A DNA stretch of 64,000 nucleotides from Haliclona indistincta (GCA_964017065.1 OZ024791.1:3667410-3731409), one strand, 5' to 3'. Counted from the first letter of the stretch, positions 1 to 12,865 are shown. The notes: generated by a model not told the origin, from the letters alone. Program-made: numbers and translations.

Positions 1-1189
1 ATTTGAGATGAATTCCCTTGTCACTGTTATCGCCGTCGACTCTGTCACGGCAGTGGGTCTCTCTGGAAGATTTGAGATGAATTCCCCCTGTCGCTGTTCT
101 TACCGACGACTCTATCACGGCAGTGAGTCTTCCTTCAAGATTTGAGATGAATGCCATTGTCACTGTTCTCGCCGTCGACTCTGTCACGGCAGTGGGTCTC
201 TATGGAAGATTTGAGATGAATTCCCCCTGTTGCTGTTCTCGCCGTCGACTCTTTCACGGCAGTGAGTCTTCCTTCAAGATTTGAGATGAATTCCCTTGTC
301 ACTGTTCTCGCCGTCGACTCTGTCACGGCAGTGGGTCTCTCTCGAAGATTTGAGATGAATTCCCCTGTCGTTGTTCTCGCCGTCGACTCTTTCACGGCAG
401 TGACTCTTCCTTCACGATTTGAGATGAATTCCCTTGTCACTGTAATCGCCGTCGACTCTGTCACGGCAGTGGGTCTCTCTCGAAGATTTGAGATGAATTC
501 CCCTGTCGTTGTTCTCGCCGTCGACTCTTTCACGGCAGTGAGTCTTCCTTCACGATTTGAGATGAATTCCCTTGTCACTGTAATCGCCGTCGACTCTGTC
601 ACAACAGTGGGTCTCTCTGGAAGATTTGAGATGAATTCCATTGTCGCTGTTCTCGCCGTCGACTCTTTCACGGCAGTGAGTGTTCCTTCACGATTTGAGA
701 TCAATTCCACTGTCACTGTTATCGCCGTCGACTCTGTCACGGCAGTGGGTCTCAATGGAAGATTTGACATTAATTCCTCCTGTCGCTGTTCTCGCCGTCG
801 ACTCTTTCACTGCAGTGAGTCTTCCTTCAAGATTTGAGATGAATTCCCCTGTCACTGTTCTCGCCGTCGACACCGTCACGGCAGTGGGTCCCTGTCGAAG
901 ATTTGAGATGAATTCCCCTGTCGCTGTTCTCGCCGTCGACTCTTTCACGGCAGTGAGTCTTCCTTCACCATTTGAGATGAATTTCCCTGTCACTGTTATC
1001 GCCGTCGACACCGTCACGGCAGTGGGTCCCTCTGGAAGATTTGAGATGAATTCTCCTGTCGCAGTTCTCGCCGTCGACTCTTTCACGGCAGTGAGTCTTC
1101 CTTCAAGATTTGAGATGAATTCCCCTGTCACCGTTCTCGCCGTCGACAATGTCACAGCAAGTGAGTTTCCCTTCAAGATTTGAGTTGAA

Positions 1190-4100
1190 TTGCCTGGTCA
1201 CAGCTCTCACCGTTGACACAGTCACAGTGAGTTTCCCTTCACGATTTGAGAAGAATTCTCCCCGTCGACACCGGCAACGCAATGAGGACATGAGATGAAT
1301 CCCCCTGTCGCTGTTCTCGCCGTCAACTCTTTCCCGGCAGTGTGTCTTCCTTCACGATTTGAGATTAATTCTCCTGTCACTGTTATCGCCGTCGACTCTG
1401 TCACGGAAGTGGGTCTCTCTGGAGATTTGAGATTAATTAGTCCCCCTGTCGCTGTTCTCGCCGTCGACTCTTTCACGGCAGTGAGTCTTCCTTTAAGATT
1501 TGAGATGAATTCCCTTGTCACTGTTATCGCCGTCGACTCTGTCACGGCAGTGGGTCTCTCTGGAAGATTTGAGATGAATTCCGCCTGTCGCTGTTCTCAC
1601 CGTCGACTCTTTCACGGCAGTGAGTCTTCCTTCAAGATTTGAGATGAATTCCCCTGTCACTGTTCTCGCCGTCGACTCTGTCACGGTAGTGGGTCACTAT
1701 GGAAGGTTTGAGATGAATCCCCCTGTCGCTGTTGTCGCCGTCAACTCTTTCGCGGCAGTGAGTCTTCCTTCACGATTTGAGATGAACTCCCCTGTCACTG
1801 TTCTCGCCGTCGACTCTGTCACGGCAGTGGGTCTTCCTTCACGATTTGAGATGAATTCCCCTGTCACTGTTATCGCCGTCGACTCTGTCACATGAGTGGG
1901 TCTCTCTGGAAGATTTGAGATGAATTCCCCTGTCGCTGTTCTCGCCGTCGACTCATTCACGGCAGTGAGTCTTCCTTCACCATTTGAGATGAATTTCCCT
2001 GTCACTGTTATCGCCGTCGACACCGTCACGGCAGTGGGTCCCTGTCGAAGATTTGAGATGAATTCCCCTGTCGCTGTTCTCGCCGTCGACTCTTTCACGG
2101 CAGTGAGTCTTCCTTCACCATTTGAGATGAATTTCCCTGTCACTGTTATCGCCGTCGACACCGTCACGGCAGTGGGTCGCTCTGGAAGATTTGAGATGAA
2201 TTCCCCTGTCACCGTTCTCGCCGTCGACAATGTCACAGCAAGTGAGTTTCCCTTCAAGATTTGAGTTGAATTGCCCGGTCACAGCTCTCACCGTTGACAC
2301 AGTCACAGTGAGTTTCCCTTCACGATTTGAGAAGAATTCTCCCCGTCGACACCGGCAACGCAATGAGGACATGAGATGAATCCCCCTGTCGCTGTTCTTG
2401 CCGTCAACTCTTTCACGGCAGTGAGTCTTCCTTCACGATTTGAGATGAATTCCCCTGTCACTGTTATCGCCGTCGACTCTGTCACGGGAGTGGGTCTCTC
2501 TGGAAGATTTGAGATGAATTCCCCTGTCGCTGTTCTCGCCGTCGACTCATTCACGGCAGTGAGTCTTCCTTCACCATTTGAGATGAATTCCCCTGTCACT
2601 GTTATCGCCGTCGACTCTGTCACGGCAGTGGGTCTCAACGGAAGATTTAAGATTAATTCCCCCTTTCGCTGTTCTCGCCGTCGACTCTTTCACGGCAGTG
2701 AGTCTTCCTTCAAGATTTTAGATGAATTCCCCTGTCGCTGTTCTCGCCGTCTACTTTGTCACGGCAGTGGGTCTCTCTGGAAGATTTGAGATGAATTCCC
2801 CTGTCGCTGTTCTCGCCCTCGACTCTGTCACGGCAGTGGATCTCTCTGGAAGATTTGAGATGAATTCCCGTGTCGCTGTTCTCGCCGTCGACTCTTTCAC
2901 GGCAGTGAGTCTTCCTTCACGATTTGAGATGAATTCCCCTGTCACTGTTATCGCCGTCGACTCTGTCACGGCAGTGGGTCTCTCTAGAAGATTTGAGATG
3001 AATTCCCTTGTCGCTGTTATCGCCGTCGACTCTGCCACGACAGTGGGTTTCTCTGGAAGATTTGAGATGAATTCCCCTGTCGCTGTTCTCGTCGTCGACT
3101 CTTTCACGGCGGTGAGTCTTCCTTCAAGATATGAGATGAATTCCCCTGTCACTGTTCTCGCCGTCGACAATGTCACAGCAAGTGAGTTCCCTTCAAGATT
3201 TGAGATGAATTCCCCGGTCACAGCTCTCGCCATTGACACAGTCACAGTGAGTTTCCCTTCATGATTTGAGATGAATTCTCCCCGTTGACACTGACTAGGC
3301 AGTGAGGACATGAGCTGAATTCTCCCCGTCACTGCTCTCGCCGTTGACACTGTCTCAGCAGTGAGTCTTCCTTCAAGATTTGAGATGAATTCCCCTGTCA
3401 CTGTTCTCGCCGTCGACAATGTCACAGCAAGTGAGTTTCCCTTCAAGATTTGAGTTGAATTGCCCGGTCACAGCTCTCGCCGTTGAAACTGTCACAGTGA
3501 GTTTCCCTTCACGATTTGAGAAGAATTCTCCCCGTCGACACCGTCAAGGCAGTGAGGACATGAGATGAATCCCCCTGTCGCTGTTCTCGCCGTCAACTCT
3601 TTCCCGGCAGTGTGTCTTCCTTCACGATTTGAGATTAATTCTCCTGTCACTGTTATCGCCGTCGACTCTGTCACGGAAGTGGGTCTCTCTGGAGATTTGA
3701 GATTAATTAGTCCCCCTGTCGCTGTTCTCGCCGTCGACTCTTTCACGGCAGTGAGTCTTCCTTTAAGATTTGAGATGAATTCCCTTGTCACTGTTATCGC
3801 CGTCGACTCTGTCACGGCAGTGGGTCTCTCTGGAAGATTTGAGATGAATTCCGCCTGTCGCTGTTCTCACCGTCGACTCTTTCACGGCAGTGAGTCTTCC
3901 TTCAAGATTTGAGATGAATTCCCCTGTCACTGTTCTCGCCGTCGACTCTGTCACGGTAGTGGGTCACTATGGAAGGTTTGAGATGAATCCCCCTGTCGCT
4001 GTTGTCGCCGTCAACTCTTTCGCGGCAGTGAGTCTTCCTTCACGATTTGAGATGAACTCCCCTGTCACTGTTCTCGCCGTCGACTCTGTCACGGCAGTGG

Positions 4101-5170
4101 GTCTTCCTTCACGATTTGAGATGAATTCCCCTGTCACTGTTATCGCCGTCGACTCTGTCACATGAGTGGGTCTCTCTGGAAGATTTGAGATGAATTCCCC
4201 TGTCGCTGTTCTCGCCGTCGACTCATTCACGGCAGTGAGTCTTCCTTCAAAATTACAGATGAATTCCCCTGTCACTGTTATCGCCGTCGACACCGTCACG
4301 GCAGTGGGTCCCTGTCGAAGATTTGAGATGAATTCCCCTGTCGCTGTTCTCGCCGTCGACTCTTTCACGGCAGTGAGTCTTCCTTCACCATTTGAGATGA
4401 ATTTCCCTGTCACTGTTATCGCCGTCGACACCGTCACGGCAGTGGGTCGCTCTGGAAGATTTGAGATGAATTCCCCTGTCACCGTTCTCGCCGTCGACAA
4501 TGTCACAGCAAGTGAGTTTCCCTTCAAGATTTGAGTTGAATTGCCCGGTCACAGCTCTCACCGTTGACACAGTCACAGTGAGTTTCCCTTCACGATTTGA
4601 GAAGAATTCTCCCCGTCGACACCGGCAACGCAATGAGGACATGAGATGAATCCCCCTGTCGCTGTTCTTGCCGTCAACTCTTTCACGGCAGTGAGTCTTC
4701 CTTCACGATTTGAGATGAATTCCCCTGTCACTGTTATCGCCGTCGACTCTGTCACGGGAGTGGGTCTCTCTGGAAGATTTGAGATGAATTCCCCTGTCGC
4801 TGTTCTCGCCGTCGACTCATTCACGGCAGTGATCGAGTCTTCCTTCACCATTTGAGATGAATTCCCCTGTCACTGTTATCGCCGTCGACTCTGTCACGGC
4901 AGTGGGTCTCAACGGAAGATTTAAGATTAATTCCCCCTTTCGCTGTTCTCGCCGTCGACTCTTTCACGGCAGTGAGTCTTCCTTCAAGATTTTAGATGAA
5001 TTCCCCTGTCGCTGTTCTCGCCGTCTACTTTGTCACGGCAGTGGGTCTCTCTGGAAGATTTGAGATGAATTCCCCTGTCGCTGTTCTCGCCCTCGACTCT
5101 GTCACGGCAGTGGATCTCTCTGGAAGATTTGAGATGAATTCCCGTGTCGCTGTTCTCGCCGTCGACTCTT
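1190..5170. repeat. ~2.27 kb higher-order duplication inside the satellite
   Basis: The stretch from about 1190 to 2900 recurs at about 3460 to 5170, offset 2270 bp, with long identical runs that include the same odd units and private variants. One visible difference is a 4-bp insertion (ATCG) near 4831, after which the offset becomes 2274. The duplicated block is many times the 69-bp unit, so it arose by segmental duplication or unequal exchange within the array rather than unit-by-unit expansion. Confidence 0.85.
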
Positions 5171-5957
5171 TCACGGCAGTGAGTCTTCCTTCACCATTTG
5201 AGATGAATTCCCCTTCTCGCTGTTCTCGCCCTTGACTCTTTCACGGCAGTGAGTCTTCTTTCAAGATTTGAGATGAATTTTCTCGCCGTCGACTCTTTCA
5301 CGGCAGTGAGTGTTCCTTCACGATTTGAGATGAATTCCCCTGTCACTGTTATCGCCGTCGACTCTGTCACGGCAGTGGGTCTCTCTAGAAGATTTGAGAT
5401 GAATTCCCTTGTCGCTGTTATCGCCGTCGACTCTGCCACGGCAGTGGGTTTCTCTGGAAGATTTGAGATGAATTCCCCTGTCGCTGTTCTCGTCGTCGAC
5501 TCTTTCACGGCGGTGAGTCTTCCTTCAAGATTTGAGATGAATTCCCCTGTCACTGTTCTCGCCGTCGACAATGTCACAGCAAGTGAGTTTCCCTTCAAGA
5601 TTTGAGATGAATTCTCCCCGTTGACACTGACTAGGCAGTGAGGACATGAGCTGAATTCTCCCCGTCACTGCTCTCGCCGTTGACACTCTCTCAGCAGTGA
5701 GTCTTCCTTCAAGATTTGAGATGAATTCTCCTGTCACTGTTCTCGCCGTCGACAATGTCACAGCAAGTGAGTTTCCCTTCAAGATTTGAGTTGAATTGCC
5801 CGGTAACAGCTCTCGCCGTTGAAACTGTCACAGTGAGTTTCCTTTCACGATTTGAGAAGAATTCTCCCCGTCGACACCGTCAAGGCAGTGAGGACATGAG
5901 ATGAATCCCCCTGTCGCTGTTCTCGCCGTCAACTCTTTCACGGCAGTGAGTCTTCCT

Positions 5958-7073
5958 TCACGATTTGAGATTAATTCCCCTGTCACTGTTATCGCCGTCG
6001 ACTCTGTCACGGAAGTGGGTCTCTCTGGAAGATTTGAGATTAATTAGTCCCCCTGTCGCTGTTCTCGCCGTCGACTCTTTCACGGCAGTGAGTCTTCCTT
6101 TAAGATTTGAGATGAATTCCCTTGTCACTGTTATCGCCGTCGACTCTGTCACGGCAGTGGGTCTCTCTGGAAGATTTGAGATGAATTCCCCCTGTCGCTG
6201 TTCTCACCGTCGACTCTATCACGGCAGTGAGTCTTCCTTCAAGATTTGAGATGAATTCCATTGTCACTGTTCTCGCCGTCGACTCTGTCACGGCAGTGGG
6301 TCTCTATGGAAGATTTGAGATGAATTCCCCCTGTTGCTGTTCTCGTCGTCGACTCTTTCACGGCAGTGAGTCTTCCTTCAAGATTTGAGATGAATTCCCT
6401 TGTCACTGTTCTCGCCGTCGACTCTGTCACGGCAGTGGGTCTCTCTCGAAGATTTGAGATGAATTCCCCTGTCGTTGTTCTCGCCGTCGACTCTTTCACG
6501 GCAGTGAGTCTTCCTTCACGATTTGAGATTAATTCCCCTGTCACTGTTATCGCCGTCGACTCTGTCACGGAAGTGGTTCTCTCTGGAAGATTTGAGATTA
6601 ATTAGTCCCCCTGTCGCTGTTCTCGCCGTCGACTCTTTCACGGCAGTGAGTCTTCCTTTAAGATTTGAGATGAATTCCCTTGTCACTGTTATCGCCGTCG
6701 ACTCTGTCACGGCAGTGGGTCTCTCTGGAAGATTTGAGATGAATTCCCCCTGTCGCTGTTCTCACCGTCGACTCTATCACGGCAGTGAGTCTTCCTTCAA
6801 GATTTGAGATGAATTCCATTGTCACTGTTCTCGCCGTCGACTCTGTCACGGCAGTGGGTCTCTATGGAAGATTTGAGATGAATTCCCCCTGTTGCTGTTC
6901 TCGTCGTCGACTCTTTCACGGCAGTGAGTCTTCCTTCAAGATTTGAGATGAATTCCCTTGTCACTGTTCTCGCCGTCGACTCTGTCACGGCAGTGGGTCT
7001 CTCTCGAAGATTTGAGATGAATTCCCCTGTCGTTGTTCTCGCCGTCGACTCTTTCACGGCAGTGAGTCTTCCT
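5958..7073. repeat. 558-bp tandem duplication of eight satellite units
   Basis: 5958-6515 and 6516-7073 are nearly the same sequence, offset 558 bp, including identical irregular units. This length is eight units (69-70 bp each). It is a second level of higher-order structure, separate from the 2.27 kb duplication. A further copy relation at offset about 6663 links ~688-1290 with ~7351-7954. Confidence 0.8.
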
Positions 7074-8160
7074 TCACGATTTGAGATGAATTCCCTTGTC
7101 ACTGTAATCGCCGTCGACTCTGTCACAACAGTGGGTCTCTCTGGAAGATTTGAGATGAATGCCATTGTCGCTGTTCTCGCCGTCGACTCTTTCACAGCAG
7201 TGAGTGTTCCTTCACGATTTGAGATGAATTCCCCTGTCACTGTTATCGCCGTCGACTCTGTCACGGCAGTGGGTCTCAATGGAAGATTTGACATTAATTC
7301 CTCCTGTCGCTGTTCTCGCCGTCGACTCTTTCACGGCAGTGAGTCTTCCTTCAAGATTTGAGATGAATTCCCCTGTCACTGTTCTCGCCGTCGACTCTGT
7401 CACGGCAGTGGGTCTCTCTGGAAGGTTTGAGATTAATTCCTCCTGTAGCTGTTCTCGCCCTCGACTCTTTCACGGCAGTGAGTCTTCCTTCAAAATTACA
7501 GATGAATTCCCCTGTCACTGTTATCGCCGTCGACACCGTCACGGCAGTGGGTCCCTGTCGAAGATTTGAGATGAATTCCCCTGTCGCTGTTCTCGCCGTC
7601 GACTTTTTCACGGCAGTGAGTCTTCCTTCACCATTTGAGATGAATTTCCCTGTCACTGTTATCGCCGTCGACACCGTCACGGCAGTGGGTCCCTCTGGAA
7701 GATTTGAGATGAATTCCCCTGTCGCAGTTCTCGCCGTCGACTCTTTCACGGCAGTGAGTCTTCCTTCAAGATTTGAGATGAATTCCCCTGTCACCGTTCT
7801 CGCCGTCGACAATGTCACAGCAAGTGAGTTTCCCTTCAAGATTTGAGTTGAATTTCCCGGTCACAGCTCTCACCGTTGACACTGTCACAGTGAGTTTCCC
7901 TTCACGATTTGAGAAGAATTCTCCCCGTCGACACCGGCAACGCAATGAGGACATGAGATGAATCCCCCTGTCGCTGTTCTTGCCGTCAACTCTTTCACGG
8001 CAGTGAGTCTTCCTTCACGATTTGAGATGAATTCCCCTGTCACTGTTATCGCCGTCGACTCTGTCACGGGAGTGGGTCCCTCTGGAAGATTTGAGATGAA
8101 TTCCCCTGTCGCTATTCTCGCCGTCGACTCATTCACGGCAGTGAGTCTTCCTTCACCATT

Positions 8161-9150
8161 ATTTTTTTTTTTTAACTTTTTAACATGAAAATAGCAAAAG
8201 CTAATACAAGTCATGTTCTGAAAGAAATTTAACTAAATTATATTTAAAAGAAGAGATAGAAATAGTCGATTGGAGAGAAAAAGGGAGTGAATTCCAAAGA
8301 ACAACAGAATTAGGAACAAAGGAGTGTAAGAAATAATTTGTACGTACAATAGGTTTAATAAGATTTAAATTACGATTACTAGTATAAGGTGAGTTATTAA
8401 AGTTAAATATATTTACAGGAAAGTAAGAGTAATTGTACAAGATACCATGTAGAGTGGTTAATTTTAAATATTGTCTACGTAATTTTAATGGAGGTAAGTC
8501 AAGTTCAATTAGCATGTCTGTATAACTCATATCCCATCTCTTTAGGCATACCTTACAAGCAAATTTCTGTACTGATTCAAGAGATTGTATTTGAGAAGCT
8601 GTCTGGGGGTCCCATAGTTGACAGGCATATTCTAGATGTGGCCGAATTGAAGTCAAGTAAATAGTCTTTAAAGTGCTCTTGTCTGCCCACGCATAGAATT
8701 GTCTGTACAGCATGCCTATAAGTTTCCTAGCCTTCTTACAGATGTTTGATATATGATCATTCCATGACAATATTTCAGTGACAAGTACACCAAGATATCG
8801 GTACTGCCGTACCCTTTCTAGCACTTCATTATTTAAGTGTAATCCAGATGGTGGCAGCGTTGGAGATGTTTTTTTCGAGCAGACAAGATACTTGCACTTT
8901 TCAGGGTTCAAAGTTAAAGATCTCGCAGAGATGCAATTGTAGATACTGTTTATGTCTGTCTGTAGTTTACCATAATCGTCAGCACAGGTGATCGGTTTGT
9001 ACATCATAATATCATCAGCATACAGAGCGACACTGGTACCCTCAGAAAGTTTAAGCTGTGAAACCTCGTTTATATAAATCAAAAAGAGCAAAGGACCAAG
9101 AACTGACCCTTGAGGGACTCCAGATGTAACAGTTGTTGCACCAGAGAACA
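8161..9150 (-). mobile_element. 5'-truncated LINE insertion in the satellite, CR1/jockey-type
   Basis: The satellite stops at 8160 and resumes at 9151. The inserted DNA starts with a run of T on the plus strand (poly-A tail of a minus-strand element) and is flanked by a 7-bp direct repeat CACCATT at 8154-8160 and 9151-9157, which fits a target-site duplication of target-primed reverse transcription. Only about 1 kb of the 3' part is present, as is usual for LINE copies. The insertion postdates formation of the array, since it splits a unit. Confidence 0.92.
8201..9150 (-). CDS. non-LTR retrotransposon reverse transcriptase, C-terminal part
   Basis: This minus-strand frame encodes the second half of a LINE reverse transcriptase. 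Recognisable blocks, in order, are SGVPQGSVLGPLL, the catalytic YADD box within LYADDIMMY, SLTLNPEKCKYLV, and YRYLGV, followed by the usual C-terminal region with WNSLPF near the end. RT would copy the element RNA at a nicked genomic target. The endonuclease and the N-terminal RT fingers are absent because of 5' truncation. The open frame runs upstream into satellite sequence to an ATG at 9217, so about 22 residues of any predicted protein would be satellite-derived; that fusion is accidental. No internal stop or frameshift is seen, which suggests a fairly recent copy. Assignment to the CR1/jockey group is from motif style only. Confidence 0.88.
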
Positions 9151-10583
9151 CACCATTTGAGATGAATTCCCCAGTCACTGTTATCGCCGTCGACTCTGTC
9201 ACGGTAGTGGGTCTCAACGGAAGATTTGAGATGAATTCCCCCTGTCGCTGTTCTCGCCGTCGACTCCTTCACGGCAGTGAGTCTTCCTTCAAGATTTTAG
9301 ATGAATTCCCCTGTCGCTGTTCTCGCCGTCGACTTTGTCACGGCAGTGGGTCTCTCTGGAAGATTTGAGATGAATTCCCCTGTCGCTGTTCTCGCCCTCG
9401 ACTGTGTCACGGCAGTGGGTCTCTCTGGAAGATTTGAGATGAATTCCCCTGTCGCTGTTCTCGCCGTCGACTTTTTCACGGCAGTGAGTCTTCCTTCACC
9501 ATTTGAGATGAATTCCCTTGTCACTGTTATCGCCGTCGACTCTGTCACGGCAGTGGGTCTCTCTGGAAGATTTGAGATGAATTCCGCTGTCGCTGTTCTC
9601 GCCGTCGACTCTTTCACGGCAGTGAGTCTTCCTTCACGATTTGAGATGAATTCCCTTGTCACTGTTATCGCCGTCGACTCTGTCACGGCAGTGGGTCTCT
9701 CTGGAAGATTTGAGATGAATTCCGCTGTCGCTGTTCTCGCCGTCGACTCTTTCACGGCAGTGAGTCTTCCTTCACGATTTGAGATGAATTCCCTTGTCAC
9801 TGTTATCGCCGTCGACTCTGTCACGGCAGTGGGTCTCTCTGGAAGATTTGAGATGAATTCCCCTGTCGCTGTTCTCGCCGTCGACTCTTTCACGGCAGTG
9901 AGTCTTCCTTTACGATTTGAGATCAATTCCCCTGTCACTGTTATCGCCGTCGACTCTGTCACGGCAGTGGGTCTCTTTGGAAGATTTGAGATGAATTCCC
10001 CTGTCGCTGTTCTCGCCGTCGACTTTTTCACGGCAGTGAGTCTTCCTTCACCATTTGAGATGAATTCCCCCTGTCACTGTTATCGCCGTCGACTCTGTCA
10101 CGGCAGTGGGTCTTTCTGAAAGATTTGAGATGAATTCCCCTGTCACTGTTATCGCCGTCGACTCTGTCACGGCAGTGGGTCTCTCTGAAAGATTTGAGAT
10201 TAATTCCCCTGTCGCTGTTTTTTTCGCCGTCGACTCTGTCACGGCAGTGGGTCTCTCTGGAAGATTTGAGATGAATTCCCGGTCGCTGTTCTCGCCGTCG
10301 ATTCTTTCACGTCAGTGAGTCTTCCTTCACCATTTGAGATGAATTCCCCCTGTCGCTGTTCTCGCCGTCGACTCTGTCACGGGAGTGGGTCCCTCTGGAA
10401 GATTTGAGATGAATTATTCCCCTGTCACTGTTGTCTCCGTCGACACCGTCACGGCAGTGGGTCTCCCTTCAAGATTTGAGATGAATTCCCCTGTCACTGT
10501 TCTTGCCGTTGACACCGACGCAGTACTAAGAATTGAGAGAAATTTCCCCGTCTCAGTTATCACCGTTGACACAGCCACACCAC
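9151..10583. repeat. 69-bp satellite array, right block
   Basis: The array resumes exactly after the LINE target-site duplication with the same A/B units. It degenerates after about 10500: the last recognisable copies near 10500-10583 keep only the tgttgac-like core and lose the GAATTC and GTCGAC sites. The gradual decay marks the outer edge of the array. Confidence 0.93.
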
Positions 10584-11677
10584 GGACTTGTCCTTCAGTC
10601 AGGGCGATGACGACAGCTTTCCATAGAGGTTGTCAGCTGGAACTATCAATCAGAGAGCACTGGAGTGATTGTAAAACAAGGGTACATCTGAACAAAAGCA
10701 TTGATGATAATATTTATTATTGTTATAAAGTAGAGTAAAGATGCAGCAGATATTATCGTTTTACTGATGGTAACAACAACAATCAATAATGGTATTAATA
10801 ACCTACATTTGTAACAATAATTATTGACCAGGCGTAAATGTGATGTGATATCTACATAATGGATCAGAATAATAATTTGATCAGACCTACGACAAAACAC
10901 AGCTTCACCTTTGCAAGCTGTAAACCTTTGCAAGCTGTAAATCTAGGTGGAAGATTATATACGTTCGTCCAGTGTTTACATTATAATCATTCATTGTGCA
11001 TTAATTTAATTTTGCATTGCATGGTCCTGTGAATTTCGCTCAAAGACTTTCAGTAGTGTATTGACAACATCAACGTAACAATTAATTTTATTATTAATTT
11101 TCTTGGTCAAACACTCACAGCTATGACATGACTATGTGCATAAAAGTATTGTTACTGTTATTATTACTATATAGTACTAGTAAATTATTATTATCACCTG
11201 TACCTTGCGTATGCTATCTGTCATTAATTGTTTTAGTCGTGAGAATGGAACACAACAACTGAACAATACTTGATAATAGTAGTAACTCTTTGCAACAACA
11301 GTATTATGATAATAATAACAATACTAATCATAATCTTGTGGGGTAGTCTGTACTATTGCAATTGTGGTAGTATGTGCTATTGCAATTGTTTCTGCTTCTG
11401 TAATGAGCAAGTATGAAGGGTAATAATAATAGTAATAAAATGAAGTTCATATCATTGTTCAGTGGAGAACGTCATATGCGCTGTCAGACCAATAATTATA
11501 GTGCTATGTTGTGATACAACTGTCACCCGCATGCATTAATTCATAAAAGTTGTTCTTTGGTTTGTTACAAAAATGTAATAATTTTATGAACTTGTTTTGA
11601 AAACATTATCTGTATACCTAGAGTTGTAAAAGGGCAGGTACATGTAGTGTTGTAAACATGCCTTGTAAGAAAATGGC
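10584..11677. other. AT-rich spacer without recognised genes
   Basis: The stretch is rich in TTATTA/AATAAT runs and short direct repeats, such as two tandem copies of tttgcaagctgtaaa-like sequence near 10910-10940. The ORFs here are short, lack recognisable domains and match no family I know. I see no promoter, RNA gene or element ends. Confidence 0.6.
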
Positions 11678-11686
11678 AATCTGTTT

Positions 11687-12856
11687 GGGATGGTACAAAA
11701 CCTGGACTCTGGACTGGACTGGACTCAAAAATTGACCGTGTTTAGGGGTGTGACTAATATAAAGCCACGCCCATAATACTATTTTCTGCAGGGACGCTGT
11801 AAAATACGGAAGCCCAGAGCGGACATTCCACTTTCCATTTTCTACTTCCAGTTTCCACTTTCCATTTTGTATAAAAAGCAAGGCAAAAACTGTGGAGCAC
11901 ACGTTGAAAGATGCATATTTAGCTTTAACCAGTAACCAGAGAGCGCGTTATACCGGGGTGAGCCGGTTGCTCATTCCAGGCTTCCAGCACCTGGTCCTTA
12001 TGTGCTTCGTGAGCCTGAGCGAGCACTCTCTATGTGAACATTAATTTTATCAGTAAAACAACGAAGTTTAAGGCCGGTTTGTAGATTTCATGTTACATGA
12101 AAATAAAGAAGCAGCAAGAAATTTGCAAAATTTGGAATTGAATGGATGTGTAATAAACAGCATGCAGGAATGGATCACTACAATGCATGATGCACACTTT
12201 AAATCTGACATACCATTGTTGGCATGAAGCCGGCGTGCAGTTATGGTCTGTATATCTTGGCACACACAACAGAGTTGTAGCATAGATAATGTACGATTGT
12301 AGTGATCCTGCTACTTATCATAACTTATGCAGTGTTCACTGGATGCGCCGGCTTTAATACTGAAATAATTCTTCAGAGTTAACGTGTGCATCTCAGTCAC
12401 AAATATAACCCGCATGTTTGTCAGAGCACACGAATGTGATTGCACTGTGCATGTACCTTGCATGTCATTGCACTGACCCCGGCTGTATGTCATTCTTTGT
12501 GAGATGAAGGGTGTGCTCGCTCAGGCTCGCGAACACATCCCAGCCGCGTGCTCATCGCGCTGGAAGACTGGTTAAAGCTAAATATGCATCTTTCAGCGTG
12601 TGCTCTACAGTTTTTGCCTTGCTTTTTACAAAGTGGAAACTGGAAGTAGAAAATGGAAAGTGGAATGTCCGCTCTGGGCTTCCGTAAATAATGGCGCCGT
12701 TTCTTATTTCCTCGTTTCCCGTTCCTGGTTTTACCAGCGTCGCTGCAGGAACAAAATAGTATCGTGGGCGTGGCTAATATTAGTCACACCCCTAAACACG
12801 GTCAATTTTTTGGAGTCCAGTCCATCCAGTCCAGAGTCCAGGTTTTGTACCGTCCC
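11687..12856. mobile_element. Mutator-like foldback element, non-autonomous
   Basis: Two inverted arms of about 250-340 bp face each other: the left begins GGGATGGTACAAAACC and the right ends with its near-exact complement. The element is flanked by a 9-bp direct repeat AATCTGTTT at 11678-11686 and 12857-12865. Long terminal inverted repeats plus a 9-bp target duplication are typical of Mutator-like (MULE) transposons. There is no transposase frame inside; the centre (about 12030-12510) is unique non-coding DNA. The arms include a short tandem of ggact. Movement would need a transposase supplied from elsewhere. Confidence 0.85.
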
Positions 12857-12865
12857 AATCTGTTT

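Larger units (their letters stand above)
1..8160. repeat. 69-bp satellite array, left block
   Basis: The unit starting at 1 recurs at 70 and 140, so the basic period is 69 bp with frequent 70-bp units that carry an extra C in the CCCC run. Two unit types alternate: type A ends in gtgggtctctctggaag, type B in gtgagtcttccttcacg, giving a ~138-bp dimer. Most units keep an EcoRI-like GAATTC and a SalI-like GTCGAC core. Because 69 is divisible by three and stops are rare, long reading frames appear on both strands, a 23-residue repeat each way. Single-base length changes break them constantly, so I read this as a tandem satellite rather than a gene. Occasional divergent units near 1160-1290, 2240-2370, 3180-3560 and 5590-5890 mark higher-order boundaries. 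Confidence 0.95.

Noticed and set aside
135..1183. Long open frames on both strands in the satellite
   Set aside because: They follow from a 69-bp period without stops, occur on both strands at once and are broken by 70-bp units; no domain or start context.
1..10583. CRISPR-like array
   Set aside because: Units are contiguous with no unique spacers; this is a tandem satellite in a eukaryotic context.
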